Below are positions 52,325-63,421 of a stretch of DNA of 64,000 nucleotides, piece by piece. Origin of the DNA: Babylonia areolata (taxonomy: Eukaryota > Mollusca > Gastropoda > Neogastropoda > Buccinidae); contig NC_134907.1 of NCBI RefSeq assembly GCF_041734735.1, positions 2,858,510 to 2,922,509 on the forward strand, read 5' to 3'. The translations under genes and the position numbers were made by a program. How positions within the stretch are numbered: the first letter of the stretch is position 1; each line of letters begins with the position of its first letter. Below the pieces are notes generated by a model. That model did no database searches and was not told the origin of the DNA. It saw nothing but the letters and a program-made list of their open reading frames with translations.

Positions 52325-52505
52325 TTGTGTGTGTGTGTGTGTGTGTGTCTGTGTGCTTGGTTTTAAAAGTTGTGTCTGTGAGAGAGACAGACGTGGAGTG
52401 AGGGGGTGGGGGGGAGTTGTTTTGTTTTGTTTGGTTGTTTTGACAGTTTTGTTTGCCTTTGACACTAGTTACTGATTTGAGGGGGCAGTTGTTTTGAAAG
52501 TTGTG

Positions 52506-52515
52506 TGTGTGTTTA

Positions 52516-52548
<33 letters not shown>

Positions 52549-53567
52549 GATACAGATTGCTCTGTGTGTTTTTGTGTGTGTGTGAGTGATACAGATTGCT
52601 CTGTGTGTTTATGTGTGTGTGTGTGTGAGTGATACAGATTGCTCTGTGTGTTTATGTGTGTGTGTGTGTGAGTGATACAGATTGCTCTGTGTGTTTATGT
52701 GTGTGTGTGTGAGTGATACAGATTGCTCTGTGTGTTTATGTGTGTGTGTGTGTGTGTGAGTGATACAGATTGCTCTGTGTGTTTATGTGTGTGTGTGTGT
52801 GTGTGAGTGATACAGATTGCTCTGTGTGTTTATGTGTGTGTGTGTGTGTGTGAGTGATACAGATTGCTCTGTGTGTTTATGTGTGTGTGTGTGTGTGTGT
52901 GAGTGATACAGATTGCTCTGTGTGTTTATGTGTGTGTGTGGGTGATACAGATTGCTCTGTGTGTTTATGTGTGTGTGTGTGTGTGAGTGATACAGATTGC
53001 TCTGTGTGTGTGTGTGTGTGTGTGTATGTGTGGGTGATACAGATTGCTCTGTGTGTTTATGTGTGTGTGTGTGAGTGATACAGATTGCTCTGTGTGTTTA
53101 TGTGTGTGTGTGTGTGTGAGTGATACAGATTGCTCTGTGTGTTTATGTGTGTGTGAGTGATACAGATTGCTCTGTGTGTGTGTGTGTGTGTGTGAGTGAT
53201 ACAGATTGCTCTGTGTGTTTATGTGTGTGTGAGTGATACAGATTGCTCTGTGTGTTTGTGTGTGTGTGTGAGTGATACAGATTGCTCTGTGTGTTTATGT
53301 GTGTGTGAGTGATACAGATTGCTCTGTGTGTGTGTGTGTGTGTGTGAGTGATACAGATTGCTCTGTGTGTTTGTGTGTGTGTGTGAGTGATACAGATTGC
53401 TCTGTGTGTTTATGTGTGTGTGAGTGATACAGATTGCTCTGTGTGTTTATGTGTGTGTGTGTGTGTGAGTGATACAGATTGCTCTGTGTGTTTATGTGTG
53501 TGTGTGTGTGTGAGTGATACAGATTGCTCTGTGTGTTTATGTGTGTGTGTGTGTGTGAGTGATACAG
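52506..53567. repeat. TG minisatellite in the 3' UTR
   Basis: About 25 units of gagtgatacagattgctctg followed by a variable (TG)n and TTTATG. Also open in reverse as simple HTHTHT frames without coding meaning. Confidence 0.95.
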
Positions 53568-53605
53568 ATTGTTGGGGGGGCAGTTGTTTTTGAAAGTTTT
53601 GGGTG

Positions 53606-53649
<44 letters not shown>

Positions 53650-53651
<2 letters not shown>

Positions 53652-55865
53652 CAGGAGGAATTCAAATGTCCCATCACACACTGGTGATTATAGGCAATGT
53701 GTGTTTTTGGTGTGGAGGTTAACCGATTGGATGAAAAGTGTCGCTCATTGATGGAATCCTTTGGTTTTTTCCCCCTCCTCAGTTTTTATCATTATTTTGG
53801 TAATAACAAGGGCTGTATTACATAAACCGGTGTGTATCAATAATGGAAGAAAAATGGGTGTGAGTCTTGAGAAAGCTGCAGTTGTGTGCATGTTTTTGGT
53901 TGTTGTTTTTCTCAAAAGCAGCAAAATTGTGTGTGCGTGTGTGTTGAGAAAATTGTGGTTTTCTTTTTGTATATGTTTTTTCCAGAGCAGTTCCAAATGG
54001 AGACTTGTCTTTTCCATTATTTATCTCATGTGATAGACTAAGCATAAAAGCAGACTGTGCTTTTAGACATGAGAGACTTGTATTGAAACCTGTATGTGAA
54101 TGTTTTGTTTTGTTTTTCTTTAAGCCTGATTTTAGAAACTGGTTTTTATCGCCCTTCTGTATTGTCATATTTTGGTGGTTCGGAGAATGTAATGATTATA
54201 TTACAGTGCCTTGATGATGGCAACCAGTCACAGTGTGCAGTTGTCCTGGGATGGAAGAAATTTCAAATTTCGACAAGTCTTGGATGATATGAATTGTTAA
54301 TTAGCACAGGCTTGTGTGTGTGTGTGTGTGTAATGGTTTGTTATTCAATCTTTTTTCTTCATTTTTTTAGATCTGGTAAATTTCTTCATCAGGGAAGCAG
54401 TCATATTCTGGCTCATACAGCTGCTGTTTTTTATATTTTTCAAGGGGACAGGACAGAGATTTCTCACATTGCTCAGTTCAGATTTTCCGACCTATGTAAA
54501 AAACATTTGTCATGAATAGTGCAACTTCTATGAATGTGAACTACTCACATGGAATCCTAGTGTCAGAAGGTCATCCTTTGAATTAAACATAGAATGGAGG
54601 ATCAAACGCAGATAGAACGTGAGAAAACTTAGAATGGAGGATCAAACGCAGATAGAACGTGAGAAAACATAGAATGGAGGATCAAACGCAGAACGCGAGA
54701 TCAAACTCTGTTGATCAGTACATTCACCATCGCCAAGTTAAACCAGCTGTTTTACTCTTGACCAAGCGTTTGTTATGTGGAAGAATTCTATGCAATATTT
54801 GTCACGACTGTCATGTGCTCAGATGTTGATTCATACATTACCAGTCCTGTGTTTTGCACACATGAGGTCAGTTGTTTTTTTTCCATGGGAGGAAGTTTTT
54901 CAAGATGCAAGTGCCTTTTGTGGATGAGAATGTCAACTTAACACAGTCTGTGATGGATGGTAACTTAACACAGTCTGTGATGGATGGTTTTGATTTCTGT
55001 AATTTATTTACAGCTTTAAAAAAATGGATGTCCGTGCTACAGTGTTCTTGAAAAATGTTTTTAAAACTTTGTTCCCTCAGTTTAAGTATGGCATTATGAC
55101 TTTCTGCTTTGCAAGTGATGTACAACTCATCCGCATTTCCAGATTATCAAAGATATTGGACTTCTCATTATATGAAAGATGTATGACTTACTGTTCTTCA
55201 GTGTGAGAAATATTACGCCAATGATGTACCACTTGTGTGCTTATCAAAGACATAGCAGTTTTCATTATCAAAGATGTTGGACTTCTCATTTCTATCAAAG
55301 ATGTGACTTCCCAGATTATCAAATGACTTCCTTTGTGTCAAATGATGCAGGACTTCCTATATTATCTAAGGCAGACTTGTCTTTAAAAATTTTTTTTTTA
55401 ATTCATGTATTAAGGCCTGACCACTTGTTGGGTTTATTGAAAAAGACATTTGCTCTGAATCGGTCTGCATGCTTTCACCGACGCTTCCTTGAAACTGGTC
55501 AGTGAGGTTTGACTCCTCATTGTATCAAAGATGTATGACAACATTCCGACTGCTCTCCAGTCTGTGTAAAACAGCATTATGTGATACGTCTGTGTGGCAG
55601 ACTTGAGGGAGAGTTGGTTGATGTATCTGTCTTCTCCAGATGTTAAGTGTGGGCACCATTGTGACGTCTTCACATGCTATTGTGGTGTATTATTTCATCT
55701 CACACCGGTAGTCTGAATATTGGTGCTACAGTGTGTGTATGTGTGTGGTGGGAGGGCATGGGGGATGCACAACAATGATAAGTCTTGAAATAAAATTATG
55801 TTTTCATGCCAAGACATATGCCTAGTTATGCAGTCAATCTTATGAGAAATGACAGAACGGAATGG
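53650..55865 (+). other. 3' UTR / intergenic with short duplications
   Basis: Mostly unique. Contains a 43-bp unit three times (54580-54695, tagaatggaggatcaaacgc), a 29-bp unit twice (54930-54985, cttaacacagtctgtgatgg), and diverged attatcaaagat units at 55140-55370. Confidence 0.65.
55789..55794 (+). promoter_or_regulatory. STK11IP: Candidate poly(A) signal for STK11IP
   Basis: AATAAA on the + strand in unique sequence, the first canonical signal after the STK11IP stop codon. No downstream GT-rich element is obvious. Confidence 0.35.
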
Positions 55866-56222
55866 TCCAATAGTGATGGCCTAGAGGTAACGCGTCCACC
55901 AAGGAAGCGAGAGAATCAGTGCGCTGGTTCAGCCGCCGATGTTTTCTCCCCCTTCACTAGACCTTGAGTGGTGGTCTGGATGCTAGTCATTCGGATGAGA
56001 CGATAAACCGAGGTCCCGTGTGCAGCATGCTTTCAGCGCAAGTAAAAGAACCCACGGCAACAAAAGGGTTGTTCCTGGCAAAATTCTTAAGAAAAAATCC
56101 TCTTCGATAGGAAAAACAAAAACTGCACACAGGAAAAAATACAAAAAAAAGAGGGTGGCGCTGTAGTATAGCCCAAACTTCACACAGAGAAATCTGTTGT
56201 GATAAAAAGAAATACAAATATC
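55866..56222 (+). mobile_element. SINE family B, copy B9
   Basis: Sense copy with head (agtgatggcctagaggtaac), central domain and tail (gataaaaagaaatacaaata); a short deletion before the tail. Confidence 0.82.
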
Positions 56223-56768
56223 AGAGGCTTGTCCTTGATTCATGTGCATGATGGACTTTTTTTTTTTTCATTTTCTGTTTAAAGGGATTGATAATGATGG
56301 TATTTTCTTTCACTGTCAAACAATGGGAGAAATATATATTTTGTCATCAAAAGTAATGTTCTTGTGACTGCCAGTTTACTGTCATAATAAATGAGGATTC
56401 CATGTGGAAGAGGTATCTTTGGAGGAGTTTTTTTTGTTTGTTGCTTTTTTGTTTGTTTGCTGGTTATTTTGTAGATTGAAGTGATGGTTGGTTTGGTTGG
56501 GAGGATGGGCAGTTTGAGTGAAAAACAAAGTGAATGATTCCAGTTGACTGATGCATTATTTGAAAACAAACATTACAGCGGACAGAACCTTGTAAAAAGT
56601 TCTCTTTCTGGGCCAACTTCAGATATTTTCCTGTGAATGAACTCGCTTTGCTGCATCTTTGAAGTGTTTGCCACAAGACTGATGCAAAAACATTCATTTC
56701 TGAACACACACTCAAAAGTCAACTCACATACACAAACATGTAAAGGCACACGCCTCAACCTTCATTCC
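56223..56768. other. Intergenic, unique
   Basis: T-rich sequence between the converging genes; nothing recognised. Confidence 0.5.
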
Positions 56769-57427
56769 TTTATTTGTATCCCTAATACTGTATGTAATAC
56801 TCAACACTTCACTGTTTCAATTTTTTAAACCCTGCTGGAAAGGGAGGGAAGGCTATGAAGCAAAAGAATGTACACTTCCTTTCAGATGGAACATAGAAGT
56901 CACTTTGTGCGATGTGATAGATTGCTTTGAGACCTCAATTTCTCTTTTTCATTATCATCTTGGTATCATTTAGCCATAATCATTTTCATATTTGCAAAAT
57001 TTAATCAGGTTCTTGATTATTTACATAAAACAATCCACATAACTCCACATCCAAATTAACAGCGTGGTTCTTACAAGTCTATATCTTACAAACTCCTGTA
57101 TACTCAATCAAAGTGAAAATTTCTATCCCATGAACATTCCGGCTAAAGACAGACCCTTGACACTGGTCCAGGAAAAAAAGGAATTTTTTTTGGTTTTCGG
57201 GTCCAATCATAAAAAGTAATAAATCCACTACATAATGTCCACTCCATCCTTCCTTCCGTCCGTCTGTCACGAATCACTTCAAACATCCATTCCCAGCGAG
57301 ATAGATACGTCTTCACCATACACTACACCTTTCAGGCTGGCCTACTGGTGCACTAGTTACAGGAAATAAAACCTCAAACCAGTAGCATCATGTCACAAAT
57401 GTTGAATGCCCGTTCACGATCGACTGC
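56769..57427 (-). other. NDUFA4: Putative NDUFA4 3' UTR
   Basis: The reverse complement of TTTATT at 56769-56774 gives AATAAA about 650 nt past the stop; an ATTAAA at 57000-57005 is an alternative giving about 425 nt. The sequence between is unique, with no repeat seen. Confidence 0.4.
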
Positions 57428-57490
57428 TTAGATTTCGGGGCGTTCAGCAGGGGAAGCCTCTTTGGAGTAGTCCCTCTTGGGGGAGTAGAA
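57428..57490 (-). CDS. NDUFA4: NDUFA4 exon 4 with stop codon
   Basis: 63 nt coding FYSPKRDYSKEASPAERPEI and TAA at 57430-57428. FYS, DYS and the ERP end match vertebrate [18 protein letters not shown]. Acceptor tttctgttgcag. Confidence 0.95.
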   Translation of the reverse strand, partial: FYSPKRDYSKEASPAERPEI

Positions 57491-60400
57491 CTGCAACAGA
57501 AAAAAGCACAGGTTGTTCTGAAATGTACACATCACCTACTACCTACAAAGGGTGTCGCAATGCTTCGCCAACAAATGAAGTTATCAACTACCTAGACTGT
57601 GCAAAAGAAGTGGTTGCTATACTTCAACAATTGAGGTGATCACTACCTTGTCAGCACAAGAGAAGTGGCTGCTATGCTAAAACAGCAAATGAAATAATCA
57701 TCTACCACTTTGTCAACATCAGCACAAAAGTGGGACGCTTCAGCTTTGATGATAACTAGTGAGGTTATCTTATATATTTATTACCTAATTCAGTAACTGT
57801 TGCAAAAGATGATGTGGCTATGTTTTGACAACAAATGAGATGATTATCTACTACCTCAAATCAAATTATGGTGCTTAGAGCCTTGCTGACCACTAAGGCC
57901 ATCTTAAGGCTATCACTACATTAGCATCTACTTCAAGAATAAAAAAAGTACAATAAAAACTAGTCACCACTTCAAGCTTTCTATTCAAAGTTTAAAAACA
58001 TCCCAGAGGTTCAAACATTCAAATCTGATTAAAAATGTTCACTTCTTTCAAGAAGTCCATCAGCATCCATGGAGGGACATCATGAAACAACGGAACGGCT
58101 GTGTTGTGTTTTGTATGTGTTTATTGCTTTCATGTCAAACTTTATTCCCTTTTCTCTTTTTTTCGTATTAGCATAGATATTGAAATAAAAACTATCAATT
58201 ATAACTCCCTTGTTCCTGATGTCCTCTGTGTGAGAGGATAGGCCCTTTCCTAAAAGGTAGGGCGCGACACTGCTCTTCAATGACAACATATCCATCATTT
58301 TTAAAGCTCAACACTTGAGAAGAACAGACCCACCTGCACTTAAATCTGTACTCGAGTACTGGCTAACCGAGATATTACTGAGCTAAGTGAACAAACAAAC
58401 AGAACAGGTTGCTGCTTGAGAATGCTGAAAAAAGGGCAGTGCTCATTCATACACATGAACACTGCAACTGAACTGCTCCGCGTTGTGTGTCTGACTTGTA
58501 TCTTTGAAAACTGGATTTCTGGAATACCAAAACACACTCACAAAACAACACTAATACACACACACACAAATTACAAATGAGCACATTAAACATTCACAAG
58601 CACCACACACACATTACACACTAAAGGTGAACACACAACATACATGCTAATCACACACATGTATACAAACGCACATTAGACACACTGACAGACAGAAGTA
58701 GTGAACAAAGGTCCAGATGAAAACAAGAGAAGTGTGTCTCACCTTGTACTGGTAAGTGGGTCCAACCCTGTTCCAAGGTTGCACGTCGTTCTTCTTCCAG
58801 CTGTCACACACACACACACACCATCAATGTGGATCACACACGCACCATCAATTTTGATCACATACACACACCATCAATGTGGATCACACACACATCATCA
58901 ATGTGGATCACACACACACAAACACCCCATCAATGTTATTCACACAAAGGGACAACCACCACCCCACCACTATTAATGTGGATCACACACACGCAGGCAC
59001 ACACACACACACACTGCTCCATCAATTTTGATCGCACACACACACACCAATGTTGTTCACTCACACATATCATCAATTTGGATCACACACAAGTCTAGTC
59101 ACTGGCATATCCTACGTTCATGTGTATCAACAGGTCTTCTGATAAGTTAGAACTCTTGGAGGTTCCAGGGACTCTAATACAATACTTCTACTGGGTTCCC
59201 AGTCTGCCTCTAGCACTGATATTGCCCTGTTTGGGTTAGCTGGCGTATAAACAAAGGCAAATAAAGTGTGTGAAACATCAATTGATCAAAATTACCATTC
59301 ATTTCCAGAAGGAAAAAAAAAAAAAACACAACAAGGTCTTATGGGCAGTATGCATTTAGCGTATATTAAAGAACCCAATGCAGTGGAAGGGCTGTCCCTT
59401 GTAATATTCTGCAGAAAAATCCACTAACATGGAACAAATGCAGACATGAAAAAGATTTTAAACAGTGTGGCTCTGAACTTTGGCGATACCCTCTTCCCCT
59501 TGAGGAGCAGCCAAATTTCACACACAGCAATCTCAAGACAAAAAATAGTACAAAAACGCCCCAATATATTACAATTTTAATGAAATAAAAACCATCATCT
59601 AACAAACACAGAGCATTTCCACAATCCCTCACCTGACGTCCAGAGAGCGAGTGCTGAGACGCGTCAGGTAGTAGCCAGCGCCCACCACCCCCGCCCCCAC
59701 ACACACAAACAGGGGGATCAGCTGAAACACACATCACCCATCATCATCACACACAGCCCTTGTACATTCTACATGCCAGTTCTGGCAGGAAGAAGTATAC
59801 ATTAACAAACAAGCAAACTGTCCCACCAATCAAACTGTCCAGCCAAAAACGCTTACACTGATGTGAAAATTATTTTCCACCAAAACTGAAGTCTGGTGAA
59901 AACACACACACACACAGATTGATAGAAAGAGAGGAAAGGAAGGACTTAGATTTTCCACACTTTGACAATTTCTTTTCTTGAGGGCAGCATGCCCCACTCA
60001 GGCCTCCCATCATTTCATGCCTCATATATAAAATATATGTGTGCGAGTGTGATTTTATTTTAATGCAGATTCTGTCATAACTTACAACTTGCTCAGTGTT
60101 CGTTAACTTACATTTTATTCTTATGTTTACACATGTAAAACAGTGAATTTCCATATCTTGTTTAGTTGTTATATATACAAACCAGTCCTGAATCCGGAGT
60201 CAGTACACACACACACACGACAAATAGTAATACTAATTAAATTGTACTTTTATATAATTGTTGGGATGGACCAAGTCATATATATCAGTGAATGTGTTTG
60301 GAATGTTTCCCTTTTGGGTGTTTCTAGTTTAGTTGTACAATTGCTGTCCTGTAAAAATAGAAATTAAATTTTTTTTTTTTAAAAAGGGCTGATATAGTGA

Positions 60401-62566
60401 TAACTTCATAGCATCTGAAAAACTAACCACAGAAAAATGGCAATATCTGCTCCATTGGACAGACAGCTTAGATTGTTGGAGAACAAACTTAAAGTAGAAC
60501 TAGGACTGTGGAAATGCCATGGCAGATGAAATTAAACTGAAGATTACAATGTGACACTTTAGGTTTAACTAAGCACACTTTTCTCTGCTATCTAAGCTCA
60601 TTCATATAAAGTTATTTTTGAGTAAGTTGTCTGTGAGTGAACTGGAAAAACTATAAAATAAAAACAACAAAAGTTGATGTATTGAACACAGAAAAAAAAG
60701 CACATATGTGGTTGATTATACTATAGTCGACCAAAATATACCAAAAACTGAGCACAAAATAATATGGGTCACAGCACAGTCACTTGCACTCTACAGGTAC
60801 TCGTTTTTAGTACTGCCAAGGATGCTTTTATATACTGAAGCAAGTTATCAGTTAACATAGCTTTGCCTTTGTTGAGTAAACTTTTTTTTTCTCAGACTGG
60901 TCATGTGTTATATATATATATACACATTAAAAGAGATCACTCTGCAACATATAATATTATAAACAATACATATAACATGATCAACTCATGTCAAAACCTA
61001 TTCATATAAATCAAATCCTATGTGTCCAGGATCTTTCTTTTTTTTAAATTATTATTAACAACAATCATAGTGGTAATTTTAACTAATCTGTCTAAATAAC
61101 TCAGGCTACTATTAGTATTATAGAAGTAGATTTAGCTGCAATAGGAGGAGTTTGTATTATACTCCATGTTTGGTGTTACATATACTTACCATGTCAAACT
61201 GATGCATTCGAGTTTGACATGGTAAATATATGTAACACCAAAAGGAGGAGTTTGTATTATACTCCATGTTTGGTGTTACATATACTTACCATGTCAAACT
61301 CGAATGCATCAGTTTGACATGGTACAGTATATGACACCAAAACTTCAATCACCTAGTACTGTTACATTCTTTTCCTAAGAGGTATTCATCATCTTAAAAT
61401 CACAAGTATCACAGATATTGCTAAATCCTGAAAATTACACGGCTTACAGACACAACTTAGTACTTCTAATTCTATACATCTGCTGATGCAGACTTCAAAC
61501 ATTCTCAAACCAAACTGAAAATTTTGTATGCAGACCTGATAAGCATTTTCAATCATGGGTGAAAATCCATTCAATACTTACTAAGTTATTATATTTTACA
61601 CACATGGCCTGGCTTGAAGTTGAAAATCTATGCCATTCACTTAGAAATTCGATTCAAAATCATTATAACCAAAAGCTATCTTCAGCTGTTTGTAGAAATT
61701 TCTTCAGCAATATACACTGTGGACATGTCTAAACTGCAAATGCAATGTGCACTTTTATTAAATTTTCTTGTCAAGTTCATACTGTACTGTGTCCAGGAAA
61801 TATAGAATGTATGGCTAATGTGCACTTTTATTAATTTTTCTTGTCAAGTTCATACTGTACTGTGTACAGGAAATGTAGTATGGCTTTTATCGAAGCCCAA
61901 GGTCAAACACAAACTTAAATTGAATGGCTAACATTATATGTTAGTATTTTGCTAGTTCTATTCACATTTCAGTTACTGTTAGTGAGTTAGTTAATAACAA
62001 TAACAATCTGTCACACACAGTGACACAGACTAACATTTCAATTTTCTGAAATGTCCTTGTACATAAGCAACAGAATATTGATAATGGTATCAACAGTGTT
62101 ACTGGCATGAGGCCAATTTCCATTTGGGGGTGAGGGGGTGGTGGAGGTGGTGCTTTCAGAGAGAATGGGTGGAATCATACGTTTCAACTTTCAAAATTTG
62201 TTATTTCATGGGTTGGATTCCTCCTTTTTTCTTATATTCTTTGACTGTGCTTTCCCTAACTGCAGCACTGGTGACCGCACGTACTTCACTGCAGTTCACA
62301 TACAAAACTCCCTGTCCTAAATGGAATGTAACATAACTGTTTTCGCCTATGCATGTGATCAAATATTCCACCACAATAGACCATTCACTGAGAAAGGGCA
62401 CCTGCCAAGTCTCTTGCCTTAGAAACCTAACCAACTTTCACTCGATTTCTTTACAAGTCTTTTCTTCAGACACTGCAAAGCTGCTCAAAAAGTTGCATCA
62501 CAAGTCAGTTGTACTCACTGAAGGATGCCCCTTCAAACTGGAGATGGTGAGACCTTTCATGGGCAT
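57428..62566 (-). CDS. NDUFA4: NDUFA4/COXFA4 orthologue, cytochrome c oxidase subunit, gene-level entry
   Basis: Four - strand exons, 62519-62566, 59633-59721, 58743-58800 and 57428-57490, join in phase into 85 residues plus TAA; vertebrate NDUFA4 has about 81. The N-terminus reads MKGLTISSLKGHPS, with one membrane helix LIPLFVCVGAGVVGAGYYL (about 17-38). The C-terminal part QPWNRVGPTYQYKFYS then DYS matches vertebrate [22 protein letters not shown]. The protein, first assigned to complex I, is a small inner-membrane subunit of cytochrome c oxidase. The start is the first ATG (A at -3); a second Met two codons later is possible. All introns are GT-AG. It converges with STK11IP. The gene looks intact. 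Confidence 0.95.
57491..58742 (-). other. NDUFA4: NDUFA4 intron 3
   Basis: 1252 bp, AT-rich, with loosely repeated ctacct/aacaaatgaa words at 57540-57870 and CA-rich words at 58550-58690. No element recognised. Confidence 0.65.
58743..58800 (-). CDS. NDUFA4: NDUFA4 exon 3
   Basis: 58 nt completing a Ser codon, then WKKNDVQPWNRVGPTYQYK, the most conserved stretch of the family (vertebrate [14 protein letters not shown]). Acceptor gtgtgacag, donor gtgaga. Confidence 0.95.
58801..59632 (-). other. NDUFA4: NDUFA4 intron 2
   Basis: 832 bp. At 58803-59090 it contains (CA)n plus catcaatgtggatcacacac units (about eight). At 59338-59556 lies a diverged sense-strand family B SINE fragment (aaagaacccaatgcagtgg, attctgcagaaaaatccac). 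Confidence 0.7.
59633..59721 (-). CDS. NDUFA4: NDUFA4 exon 2: transmembrane helix
   Basis: 89 nt. It codes for LIPLFVCVGAGVVGAGYYL followed by TRLSTRSLDV, the single membrane span, matching vertebrate LIPLFVFIGTGATGATLYL. Acceptor gtttcag, donor gtgagg, leaves in phase 2. Confidence 0.95.
59722..62518 (-). other. NDUFA4: NDUFA4 intron 1
   Basis: 2797 bp, AT-rich. Notable content: the 100-bp palindromic duplication at 61143-61335 and a 71-bp tandem duplication at 61748-61880 (gtgcacttttattaa). The rest is unremarkable. Confidence 0.75.
61143..61335. repeat. Duplicated palindromic unit with inverted loop
   Basis: Two units exactly 100 bp apart. Each has arms tttggtgttacatatactta and ccatgtcaaact facing their reverse complement around a 10-bp centre: gatgcattcg in unit 1, cgaatgcatc in unit 2, the exact reverse complement. 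Shared prefix aggaggagtttgtattatac. Confidence 0.9.
62519..62566 (-). CDS. NDUFA4: NDUFA4 exon 1
   Basis: 48 nt, 16 residues MPMKGLTISSLKGHPS, phase 0, donor gtgagt. The KGHPS ending matches vertebrate KKHPS at the same exon junction. A second in-frame ATG lies at 62560. Confidence 0.92.
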
Positions 62567-62700
62567 GTTTGACGTTTTCTCGTGGATGAAGCTCTCAAAA
62601 CTGCGAAAGGTGACCCTGGCTATCTCTGGTTGGATGACCTACAGGAAATGACATCACGCGTTGACGTTAATCCCAATTCATCGCAAAAGTACTTCCCAGT
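62567..62700 (-). promoter_or_regulatory. NDUFA4: Putative NDUFA4 promoter / 5' UTR
   Basis: Immediately upstream of the NDUFA4 start this stretch carries CRE-like TGATGTCA beside an ETS-like GGAAAT motif (62645-62660) and a second TGACGT (62661-62667). ETS and CRE sites are common at nuclear respiratory-gene promoters. No TATA box is seen. Function is inferred from position only. Confidence 0.3.
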
Positions 62701-63420
62701 CTAGAATACATGCATTTGCGTTAAAAAATATAATAAAAGAAAACATTTTTTTAATTAAAACGTTTCTAGAATCAATTCTTGTTTGATAATTTGGTTGAAT
62801 GTTTCTACTTCAACACCACGAAGATAGAGATTAAAATGGGACAACATGATTTACATGTTTGCGGACTAGTTGAAAATAAGGTCTTTGCTCGTGTGCGTCG
62901 CACCTTGACGCAACGGTATATAATCATAGAGACAGATAAATCTGTTAATCAAATGTCACTCAAAAAAAGAGAGAGAGAGAGGTGGGGGAGAATAGTGTCA
63001 CATATATATAGGTGTGAGACACATTTGTGCACGTGCTTCTAGTGTACATGTGTGTGGGGTCGGGGGTGGACCGGCGGTCTGGGTCTTCAGCTTCTCACTC
63101 TGAAAACGAACATTATTGAGATTGCCACGTTGAACAAGTCTAAAATCAGTACTTCATCAGTTGTTCTATGCAATGTGTGACTTGGTAGTCCAGAGCTATT
63201 TTCTTACATATCATGGCTAGGCTGGTTTGGTGCGTAAGCTTGTCTGCTTAGGTTCAATATTGACCTTGTCAGTTACGGTTTTACTGGGGAAAAAAAGATA
63301 TGGTACAATTTGTATGTTTTCAAATTCTAACAGTTTTCCGCGTTAATCTGTTAATCATAATGCCGTCAAAGCAAAACCGATATCATTTAGCGCATAATGT
63401 TTACTTCAGTTTTTCACTGC
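62701..63420. other. Upstream of NDUFA4, no gene seen
   Basis: Unique AT-rich sequence with a short GA run near 62970-62985; no convincing exon on either strand. Confidence 0.5.
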
Positions 63421-63421
63421 C

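Larger units (their letters stand above)
52325..55794 (+). other. STK11IP: Putative STK11IP 3' UTR
   Basis: No AATAAA is seen on the + strand until 55789-55794, so the 3' UTR may be about 3.5 kb. An ATTAAA near 54583 is an earlier alternative. It contains the TG minisatellite at 52506-53567, a 43-bp triplication at 54580-54695, and T-rich unique sequence. The extent is inference. Confidence 0.4.

Noticed and set aside
61143-61335. microRNA hairpin
   Set aside because: Near-perfect long palindrome duplicated in tandem with a flipped loop fits a palindromic mobile or recombination product better than a pre-miRNA.
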